Assembly: GCA_002900995.3 (NCBI GenBank)
Contig: CM035306.1
Span: forward strand, 434,001 to 498,000
DNA: 64,000 bases
DNA from: Ganoderma boninense
Taxonomy: Eukaryota > Basidiomycota > Agaricomycetes > Polyporales > Polyporaceae
Reading direction: 5' to 3'
Part shown: piece by piece, positions 36,050 through 45,949 of the stretch
Position numbering within the stretch: position 1 is the stretch's first letter
Layout of the letters: every line of letters starts with the position of its first letter
Made by a program: the position numbers and the translations under genes
The notes under the pieces: generated by a model
Databases searched by the model: none
Seen by the model: the letters and a program-made list of their open reading frames with translations, nothing else
What the model was told of the DNA's origin: nothing

Positions 36050-36338
36050 GTTTAACAGCAAGCGATTTGGGTTTACGGAGCACCGCACGATGAGAAGAAA
36101 GGGCTCGTTGTCGACGACGACAGCGGTGGTGGTGGTCAATGCGGAAGGGCTTGTTGGAGTCACAGCCGCCGAGAACTGCCCCAGACTTGGTTCGACTCTC
36201 ATTTGGCGCTCGAACCAGATGCAGAGGCGAGATGAACCAATCCACCTCCACACAACGCATGTTGCCTGGCGATCACTCCAACCACCACCACCAACACCAC
36301 CACCGTCGCCAACGACCTCTTGCTCATCGTCGCCCGCG
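36050..36338. promoter_or_regulatory. bidirectional promoter between PRP4 and shugoshin copy 1
   Basis: 289 bp separate the two divergent ATGs. No TATA box was seen on either side, as usual for housekeeping genes. It contains a CCA/CCACC-rich stretch at 36275-36305. The 100 bp next to the shugoshin ATG have a diverged counterpart upstream of copy 2. Confidence 0.55.
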
Positions 36339-38696
36339 ATGAGCAGACGGCAATCGCGTGTATCTATCGAGGCACGTCAGAACGACACCCTCCTCGAGTT
36401 CGAGAACTGTACGTGTTCCCAACGGAGTGTTCCCCGCCCCCGTCACTCCGATCTCACACTCATTCTCTCATGCCTTTCCAGTCAAGAAGAAATTCCTCCT
36501 TGCCAACAAGCACATCACGAAGTGCGTGCGGTCACCGCTGTTATATTGAACACTAACGCCGACTGTGGCGGGACAACCAGGTTGAACTCCACTCTCAGCG
36601 CGAGGATCGAAGAACTGAACGCACAGATTTCCACTCTTTATGTCGAGAACCTCCGCCTTCGCGCCTCAGAGATAGCGCTCACCTCGCAGTTGAAGAAGGA
36701 GAGGGAGAAGTCGAGGAAGATCTTGGCAGATACTGAGTCCGCGGTGAGCATGGCCTCCATCTGTTCACGCTGTCACATTGGACCCCCATATATGCTCTCC
36801 ATGAAATGGGCTCCTCGATCATGGTTGCCTGGAGCTTGTACTCGAGCTCCTGGCGCGTATTCCACAAGGATACGCATCAGGAATGCCCGGTACATCGGTA
36901 GAAGGATGTGCAGAAGCCACCACGACGCCATACACAGCACCAGCTGCATTTCGTGTGGTCAGGATGCTGTTTCCAGAAACTAGGATGGGTATATGCGCCC
37001 ATTCGAGGAGGCAAACCCTATTTTGGATCATGCTTGGAGTTTGCAAGCCATATGACTCCCATTCAAGGGAGAAAAGGCGGAGAACGTCCTCATTTCATCC
37101 TCACGAAGGCTCCTACCGCACGCTACACGAAGGACATCACAGTATGATGCTCATGTCTTCTTCCTTCACAGACACATACCCTCATGAAACAATTGGGGCT
37201 CATCCGGAAATCTTCTGGTGTTCCTCATGGACGAACTACGCCCGAGTCCCATCCACCAGCTCCACGAGCAAGACGTCCAATCCCCGACCCCAATGTCTCC
37301 CCACCACCTAATCGCATAGCCCGCCCGCCGACAATTCCTGTCCTCGTGGAAGACGAGGAACCAAATCAGTCATCTCCGGAGGACGTGGACCCAGAGGATG
37401 TTCGGGGATCCAGCCCGACCTTGCCGAAGAAGCGTACCAAGGGGAAGTCTCGGTCGTCTACTACGAGCCGTCTTCCGGTTCCCTTATCCAAGTCACCATC
37501 GCCACCTGCTGTCGAGGTGCTACAGTTTGAGTTCGACGAACAGCTCGTCAAGACCGGGAAACGACGACCATCGCGGAGACAGAGCGGCTTGCTTCCAGCG
37601 ACGAGCGTCTCCCTAATAGCGACCGTTGCAGACGGCCTCGACCGCGCTCCCAGTCCTGTTCCCGATTCCCCCATACGGAGGGCTTTGGAAGAGGAAGACC
37701 TGGTACACAAGCGGAGCCCGATGAAGACGAGGTAGAGGCGGTACTTCAGAGCGTCACCAAGCGGAAGAGCAAGAGGGAGAACGATCGGGCGCGTGAATCT
37801 GACGTTGACGTGTACGCGGAAGTGCCTCGACCACGCGAGCGCAAAAAACGCATTGCGGAGCCACTAGCGGACGCCGGTGGAGGGAGCAAGTTGAAACTCA
37901 AGGACGTCACCAATGCCCAGGGGAGCCGCTCTACTCTGCCTTTGCTCGACACGATGTCTGGTGTGTTCCGCAAGCGTGAAACATTCGCGGGTTCTGGTGT
38001 CTCACGAATGTTGCATGACACAGATCCCGAACGGCAGCATACGCCGGACGATGATGCGCCCACGTCCGCCACCAGTCTAGCGAGTACCTCCACTCGGAAC
38101 TTCCTCTCCACGCCTGCTACGACACCTGGACCTGGTTCTAAGCCGACGTCGCAGCTGCCAACACCGCGTTCCTCGAGCCCCTTAGCGCCTCCGTCTCAGT
38201 CCGAGCCGGAGCCCCCAACAACTGGTCGTGCGCGCCGAGCACGAACTAGTGTCAACTATGCGGAACCCAAACTCAACACGTAAGTCTCTGGTACGTTCTG
38301 TAGCCCGATGTTACATTAGCTCATCGGTCTTTACAGGAAGATGCGGAAGCCTGATCCTGTTCCGGCACCAACCACCTCAGCGTCGAGGCGTTCCTCAGCC
38401 TCCGCCTCCGCTGCGCAGGACGAGCCATTACCCCTTTCGTCGCGGTCGTCGTCATCGAATGGCACAGACGCGGATGGCGAACCTGCAGCCACGGGCACGG
38501 CCAAGCGCAAGAAGTCCCGGGCGTACATTCTTCCGGAAGACGGCGAGGAGAGCGAGGGTACACAGGCCGATGCGGAGTTCGGCGGTCTACGCACCGGCAC
38601 TTGGGGCAGCGTCGAAGGTCGACGGCGCAGCGTGCATTCATCCAGCTCACGCAGGGTCGAGGGCGACGACAGCCGGCGACACAGTATGGCTGTATA
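36339..38696 (+). pseudogene. SGO1: shugoshin, copy 1, truncated by a 2-nt insertion
   Basis: N-terminal coiled-coil exons read MSRRQSRVSIEARQNDTLLE, FKKKFLLANKHITK and NSTLSARIEELNAQISTLYV, ending ...LADTESA. After a 421-nt intron THTLMKQLGLIRKSSGVPHG resumes. This is the shugoshin N-terminal domain that dimerises and binds PP2A-B56. At 37703-37709 the text reads GTACACAAGC where copy 2 reads GTACAAGC. The extra dinucleotide shifts the frame and brings a TAG at 37733-37735, so the C-terminal shugoshin box, which binds Bub1-phosphorylated H2A and is encoded downstream at about 38220-38350, is lost. The downstream frame is otherwise open to 38696, so the lesion is very young. The gene protects centromeric cohesin in mitosis and meiosis; copy 2 must supply the function. 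Confidence 0.82.
36746..37167 (+). other. unusually long intron of shugoshin copy 1
   Basis: 421-nt intron with a GTGAGC donor and CACAG acceptor. It joins in frame (ESA|THTLMKQ) and is present at near identity in copy 2 (49879-50300). It shows no recognised element. Confidence 0.6.
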
Positions 38697-39085
38697 GCCC
38701 TCGTGTTACAGGCAGCAGGCAGCCCTTCGTGGGATCCAATATCGGACTTGACAAGCGGGGCAGGCTTACCTTCAACTCCGTCCTCATCTCTGGTGCCCTG
38801 CGCGCCCTCCCCGCGGCGTCGTGCACGGTGATCGGCGCGCCCGCAGCGATGCGGTTATGTGTATGGTGTTGATGACTTTATGATATGATGATATGTAAGT
38901 ACCATGATGATCCGCGAGACCCTTGAGTTGCCCCATCTACTTATGGCGTCGGCGCAACGCGCTAGACAAGTAATACTATCCCTGGCTTCTTGTTAGTAGG
39001 CAAGCGGAACGAACTAAGCTGTATCATATGTATCATAACCATATTTTTTCTGGTGAATATAGTCGTTGTGCTTTGTCGAATGCAA

Positions 39086-42000
39086 GACTGGCGTGAATTT
39101 CGGGCGGGTGGAACGGCGTCCGGGCAACTGCAACGAGCTGGTGCAGGCAACGCTGACGCTCTGGGCCCGGACCGAGGCTGTATTGTTCGTGAATCCTGCG
39201 TGCGGCGGGCTCCAAGCAACGTTCCGTGCGCTATATACCAGCTATCAAATACAGGGTTGAAAACTACGCTTGGACGTCCTGCTCCCCAAACCGTACGGCA
39301 CCCGACGTCCTGAAACTGAACGTCGCCGCGTTCCCTACCCTGGAGCCATGTCAAACCTCGATGCCCGGCACAAGGCCCGCCCGTGCAACATGTCGCCGTT
39401 GGCGTGGTAATTGGCTGCGCGCGTTCGACTGATCCCGCAACGTATCATCAGTGCCCGATCCGCGGAGAGCGCAAACGAGCACTTACCGGCTCCATTCGTT
39501 GACAACTTCGACCCACGCCACTCCTCGGTGGTGCATGCGAGCAGCGGTTTGCGCCTGCGCGGCCTCAATACGCTATGCCCGAGAGCGAGCGACCTTGGCG
39601 ACCGGGCTTAGGGCACAAACACTGATTTCTGAGTCGAAAGTTCTGTCGAAACCGACGTGTCAGCCCATCCGATGGTCGAGCAGTCGGTTAATAGGTGACT
39701 TACGACACCGGTCGCAAGACCGTTCCCCTCAACCGGTTGGGTGGCGGCAATGAACTGACGGAAGCGAGCCCCATCATTGGCCACCCTAAGGCCTGGGGTC
39801 GAGACGGCACCTCCGTGCAGTCCGGATGTCCCCAGTTCCTTGGCTGGCCTGGTGGATAGGTTAGCTTCCGAAAAGACGATCGACATTAGGAACTTGCATA
39901 CCGAAACGCTCGTTACGTCTTGGACGCCTGCTGAAGACGTTCTAATCGTAGGCGGGGACGGTGGGGCCACACGACGGCGGCGACGTAGAGCACGGGTGAA
40001 CGCGACAGAGCACCTTGCTGCACCGCGGTCGCCACGCCCCTTCCGGGACCGCCGACAGGGCCTACTTAGGACGGCGGGCCCCGCTACTGGCGAAAAGGAG
40101 ATTAGAGTGGATACGTGCAACGATGCGAAGGACGGGACGCTCGAAGGGACGTACAGCATTACGGGCAGCCATAGCATGCCGTCGACCGACGGCCATGCCA
40201 ACAAATTGCTGTGGGCCAAGGCGGGTAATCTGAGGAAGCTGGTGGGTTGCAGCTGGCGCGGTCGGATGGCGAGTGGGAGCGGGTTGCAGCTGGGCACGTT
40301 CCGTGCCTCTTTTTATACCCCGTCCCGCCACCAAGCGATAACTAACCTTGCACTCAACTATTCTGATTTTGATAGCAGGAGGATTCCGGCAGCGGCAGGA
40401 GGAAATCGCCCGACATTTGCAAGAACAGTTTAGCATGAAACCTTGGAAACGTTCGGAACTTGACCTCGGCGTACCTTTCCCCGTTGTCCCTGCACCCGCA
40501 GGGCCAGAAGGCTCTCTGTGCAAGAACGGGCGCCGCCCAATATCGCTTGTCGGACAATCCTGTACACAAGGGCCTAATTCAGCCGAGCCGATCGTCGCTC
40601 GCACGTCTCCAAAACACTCGATCCCCACCGGTATCCGGATTCTGCAGACCTGGTGAGAGGGAGAATGAGGCCATCACACTTGCTTCCGGGGCTGTAAAAA
40701 CAGAGTCTGACTTCAGCACGAGCTTCGCAAAATGGGGATCGACGTACACTTGAAATAGGAGGCTTTTCCCTTCTGAATCCTACACCGGCGTCGGGGGTTT
40801 CCTCGCGCTCGAAACTAATGCCAAAGCTGGATTGCGCATGTTGCTGCGCAGCCCGCATCGCTCGCATGATTCCGCATCTTGGGGGCGGACGGCCATGCCA
40901 ACCGTGTTCCTTTCGAAGATGTTTCCGATGCTTTATCGTCGCGCGCGAGGTTTGAGTCTGCCCGGAGAATCAGAATGAGGTCATCACACTTGCCTCAGAG
41001 TCAGTCCGAGTCGTCTCATGGGCTTACGTCGGACGCCGGTGTGAGGCTTGACATTCGACGCGGCATGCCTTTGATAAAATTCCGACCCCTCCAGGTTTAT
41101 TCTGTCTCGTTGCAACGCAGGCATAGCGCACGGGTTACCTACCACGCCCCTGGTGTCGGCTATGCAGCCTTCCTTCGATGTTTGTGCAGTAACCGGGACA
41201 GGAAGGGACAGGTCAGTTTTGTTCCCACTGCCGCAACACCACCTACGAAAATGACCACGAGCTGCTGACACCGGCGTCCGAGCCCGCACCAACCTTCCGC
41301 CCATCTCATGTGCTGACAAGGTCTCCTAGCGGCTCGCGCAGCGATGCACGGATCCGAGTTGAGTTTACGCCGTCAGCATTCACATAGACCGCATGTGCAG
41401 CCCGAGAAGGCCCCGACTGCTCGCCGCCGAGTCCAGTGCGCTCCGCAGAGTCGCCCGGCCATAGACCGCGTCGTCCTCGCTTGGGGCTGTCTGCGCGTCG
41501 CCTCCTGTGTACGGGATCACCTGGATGGAGTCGATGCTCGAAACCGCCGGGTGAGGAATCTGAACGCACCGTTCATGCCTGGTTCTCGTCTGCGACAGAA
41601 ATAGCAGCCGCGGAGCGTCGTAAGCACATCTCGTGCTCCTGGTACCATTAGGCAGATGATATCGATGACCAGGACGATCTGAACATTCGAAAACGACCTG
41701 CACTCCAAGTGAAAGCTCGGGCCAGAAAGCCGTACTGGACAGAGATTCGCCAAGTTGTCAAAAACTAGCGAAACACATTGCTTCCGGTTGCCAGCCGGCT
41801 CTGCAGCGAATCACTGTGAATGCGAGCGACGTGATCGTACGTGAACTCCGCGCATTCGAAAATGGCTGCATCCGTGCAGGTATGGGACGGCGAGCGATCT
41901 CCGACCGGCCCCGACGCACTGGGGTGACTGGCAGGAGACACAATATGGCAGGAAAAAAATGACGCACCATGCACGTCCGTGTTTGTTTTGCTCCAGCCGG

Positions 42001-43306
42001 AGACGTTCCTGCGCACGGACGGGGCTCATGTCGTAACAGGAGGAGGCCGCGCCCAATTTCGCTTGCGGGATGGCCCTGCCGCACTCTCGTACACCGCGAG
42101 CCTGCACCGTGGTGCCGCCTCGCATCTCCCCGTGTGCAGACGACGGCCGGCCAACTTGAAGGCGAAGTCTGCTGGTCAACTGTCCTTAGCACCGCTACTC
42201 GATCCGGGAGAGACGCACTGGGGAGCCGAGTGCCGTCCACACGTCCGTGTGCTTCCGTCCGATGCCGCGGAACCCGCGAGCCGGCACACAACCTCAACAA
42301 ACTCTGCGGCAATTTCGTTTACCATCAGGAGAGCGCGGATCGAGGACTTGGATTTGAGTTACGCGAGGTCCACCTTGTCGATCTCGCTTGCGACACTTGA
42401 CAACCCGATTTCGAGCCCAAGGCTGCCCAGGGCGGAGCGATCTGCGATTCGCGCATGAGCATAACTGCGAGCGCGCAGATCCTCCACCCGCGTACCGAGA
42501 TCAGCTTGTTTATTGACCGACGTGCTCAGCCGGCTGCGGACGTCGCTCGAGGCACGTCCCTGGCGTCACTAACGTTGGGTGATGTGCAGCTGTACCTCCG
42601 AATCGGAAGCACTCGCCCGAGTGGCTGGATGACGAGTGCGCCCTGTGCTCATGCCTTCAGCACTAGTCTTGAGCTACAACGATACCCATGTACGAACTCT
42701 TACGGTCAAGAGGCCGGCGAGGCTCGATAAAGCCACCCACGGACGTCTAAAATTGAATATGAGTGCAGACACCGCTCCACTCGAAACTGGTTCGATCTCA
42801 CCTTTCCCTTCAAACAGCCGAGAATCTGGCTGCGAATTACCAGCAAGCGTGAGGCCGATATTTGCTGGCACGCAAGGAACTTCGCTGTCGCGTTGTGTCA
42901 ATGCGAATGGCAGCAGCAATGACGGCATGATGTGGCCGCCGAGACGTATTTGGTCTCAAAGTGGCGCGAGGACCAGCCTGCGCGTTGTATGCGTGTGCCG
43001 GCAACTACAACGAACTCCGCTGCCGTCAGAGACTCGTGCCCTGGATGTCAGTGCAGCGCAGCACGTTCGCGAGTTGATGTGTGCATGCACGGTGCCTAAA
43101 GAAAATATCACTCACCTGGACTTTTAATCGGTTTTGACCCAATACCTGAAGCGAGCTTACCTACGAAGCGGCCTAGTATTGCTTGGACACGAGCGCGTCC
43201 GGTAGATGTATGCAGCCCCGGGTCTTGAAGTTCATGCCGCATCTAGACGAACCTCGTGTAACACCGCGCGCTGGCTCGCCAAGATAATATAGACAAAAAC
43301 CTAGAT
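39086..43306. repeat. gene-poor tract of degenerate interspersed direct repeats
   Basis: No recognisable protein family in any frame. Pairs of similar short stretches recur: GCAACTGCAACGAGCT (39124) with GCAACTACAACGAACT (43003); GCCCAATATCGCTTGTCGG (40535) with GCCCAATTTCGCTTGCGGG (42050); GAATGAGGCCATCACACTTGC (40664, first 20 bases compared) with GAATGAGGTCATCACACTTG (40974); GGCCATGCCAAC (40190) with the same at 40889; and CGTTCCGTGC at 39219 and 40296. Most likely an old pile of decayed mobile elements. CpG is not depleted, so there is no sign of RIP-type mutation. Confidence 0.45.
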
Positions 43307-44027
43307 ATGCTCTACTCAGATATGTACCGGCGGACCATCGTCTACAGACCTCCTCTTCTCTCCTGCATACACGAGCTCGGCGGAATGCCCGCCATTCGCG
43401 ACCATGCTACGACCTCACCTCGCCTGTGCGGACACGAGCGAGCATACTCGACAGGCCTCGCCAAGCTCAAGGCAGCACTCCGGGACAGGATGACGGGGAG
43501 ACTGAGTACGTACCTTTCGACGACCCGGGTCCCGGCCGGGATTCGAGCTAACAAAAACAACAGGACAACTCACCGGGAACTCCAGCGCGAGGATGCACTG
43601 GTCGAAGAAGGGGTACGCCCGCGGCGTCGTCGTCCGCGGCCGCCACCACCTGCGCTCCTGGCCGACATACGCCAACATCCCCTTCGCCGACCCCAGCGCG
43701 ATCCCCGGTGGCCAGCCCACCATGCGCTTCCTCATCGCCCTCTGGGACGTCGGCATCCTCCGCTTCGAGCCCGCGACGGCCGACGAGATCGACCTCGCCC
43801 GCCGCAACCCGGACGCCGTCCTCCCGGGCACTCCGCCTGTACTACGCGCCCCACTCTGCTGGGGCCCATTCGGGCGGAACGACATCGGTCTCGGTCGCTT
43901 CCGTCCAAAGACGAACCCGCTCGGCTTGCCGCTGCGACGCCCGAAGAACGGCCCCAAGACCGCGAAGCTGGTGCTCGACTCGGACGTAGAGGACGACGAG
44001 ATTGTCGAGACAGAGACAGAGATCTAG
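43307..44027 (+). CDS. conserved Agaricomycete protein of unknown function
   Basis: Two exons, 43307-43505 and 43564-44027, join in frame as MTGRL|RQLTGNSSARMHWSKKG. The second exon carries MHWSKKGYARGVVVRGRHHL, then PFADPSAIPGG, LIALWDVGILRFEPATADE, RPKTNPLGLPLRRPKNGPKT and an acidic end (DSDVEDDEIVETETEI). The K/H-W-x-x-x-x-Y-x-x-x-x-V...GW/SWP...I-G-G arrangement, followed by a short helix and a basic R-P-K block, recurs in lineage-specific hypothetical proteins of mushroom-forming fungi that often lie in repeat-rich, variable regions. No enzyme or binding motif seen. The first exon is less convincing than the second; the start could be the ATG at 43489. Confidence 0.62.
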
Positions 44028-45700
44028 CGAGAGCGGGACGAGGGTTTGGGTAGACACGGAGTTCCAGCCTAGAGCAGCAGCCCAGTAGCGAGTTTCTGTT
44101 GCCGGCGACGAGTGATGCGAGGGAGCACTGATGTCGGACACGCCAGAGAGGCCGACGGTGGATGTTCCAGGCGCATACAGCGGCCGCCGCCGCGAGCGGT
44201 GAGGGCGAAGTCTGCGGACGTGGTGGTCAAGAGCAAGCGAGGGACGGGATGACGCACGGCGCGCGACGCGAGACAGGCGTTCCCAGAATGGCAGGTGCCA
44301 GCGCTCCGGGGCCCGAGCGCCCTGGACGGCCCAAGTCCGTCTCTTCGCTCTCGACACTCATCGTCTGCGTGGTGGCCTGCGAAACGGCTCGGATAAAAAT
44401 CGCACAAGCGCAGCACGAAGTCCACGGTGTCTGGTACGTACCCCGGTCCCGATTTATACAGGCGCAGGCTTGGCAGCTCATGTAGCGCTCTTCATCTCGC
44501 CGCCTCGAGGCTCGCCCTCGTCCTTCTCGTCTCGGAGCAGGGATACAGGGCCTCATTTGCGCCGAGATATGTGCGCGATTTATTTGCTGATTGGATCTGG
44601 AAGAATAGGTAAGTTTCATATTTGGTTATCCCCAGAGGTGTGCGTGAAAGTTACGAAATGGTGTGCCGCGATCACGCATTGTCTCTGGGTCTAAGCCGCT
44701 GAGGACTCCGCGATCGCGGTCTTTCTCAGCGAATATCTGTCTGATTTCCTGAGAATCACATTAGTGTGTTAGATCACCAACGCGTAAAGGTAAATGTGTG
44801 ATGAATATTCAGCCATGAATTTTATTCCGAGTGCTGCTGTGTGCCGTGTCTCTCACTGAAAAACTGCGCAGTGCTCTGAGGGAGTGCAGAATATTCTGAG
44901 ACTTCTGAGTGTTGTAAGCGGAACCTTGAGGCACACATGAAACAAGGGAGCTGTGATCGGCTATGGATATTGAGCTACTGACCATGGCAACGTGCGGGTG
45001 AGATTCCGCCCGCGGCCCTGCGCCTCGTCCCAAGATGGCCAGCCCTGAATATGATGGTAAGCCTCCATGCATGTCAGGCTTGCTGATGTCCGAGAGAAGG
45101 ACAGCGGCCTACTGAAGTTTCCTTCTTCACCCAGATCTCCGCCTGGACAACTCCCCATCCCCCCGCCATCTAGTATCCCCAACTTCTCGCCCACACCGCC
45201 ATCTACCCTCCCGCCAATGCCCGTCTACACCACCTCTCCCTCACCCGCATGCATACCAAGACTGCCCTCGTGATCGCGCGGCCTCTGTCTACTCGACTTG
45301 GTCAGTGCCATGGAAAACGCGGTTCCGCTGAGCGCGCCATCTGCTTAGGTCGACTCGGAGGTGAGCCTTGGTATTCAACACATCCATGCGGCGGGTGCTC
45401 ACCACAATATTCATTCACATTATCCACCGTGCATATTCAGACGTTCTATATGATGTTTGAGGGCGACCGACGTCGCAACCTGGCCCAAAAGCAACAACTC
45501 GCCGTTTGTCGAGGTGCGGAAAGCTCGAGCTCGATATCGAGCGCTTGACTGATCTGTTTTCGGCAGTTTGCGGGCGGCGGCTCAGTGGGCGATCGGTGAC
45601 CTGCATCGCTCTTCCTCCTTCCAGCTCCTCGTTCCACGGCGGTCTGGCCAGCGTCGGACGGCGGACTCGGTGGGATGCTCTGGACGACTTGCAGTGCACA
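44028..45700. other. no gene recognised
   Basis: Mixed sequence. 44600-45060 is AT-richer than its surroundings and 45100-45280 is C-rich. No family motif and no consistent exon structure. Confidence 0.4.
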
Positions 45701-45949
45701 CGGCGCTCGCCTGACGGTCTGCCCGGAGATCTGTGGCTGGAACCCGAGCGTTGCGAGTTCTGTGGCTGTCGAAGTGCCGCCCGCTGCAGTTTGGATGGGG
45801 TATATGCGCTGGTAAGTTTGTCCTACGTTCGAGATTTGGCACGTTTGGTGACTGTACATGCCCAGACGTGTGTCCGCGATGCCAACCGCCGTTGCGCGGC
45901 GGGGGGAACGGCGCAGTCGAGTTTTCTGCGAGCCCGCGAGTCGGGACAG

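Larger units (their letters stand above)
36240..39085 (+). repeat. recent segmental duplication, copy 1 (shugoshin locus)
   Basis: Nearly identical to about 49350-52216 in direct orientation, 13.125-13.133 kb away. Identity is very high over the gene and its 3' flank (only scattered substitutions and a few 1-2 nt indels) and ends abruptly at about 39080/52216. At the 5' side similarity drops sharply just upstream of the ATG. Confidence 0.93.

Noticed and set aside
39608..40433. Overlapping long open frames on both strands.
   Set aside because: High GC inflates open-frame length. Composition is Arg/Ser/Pro-rich in both directions and no family is recognisable.
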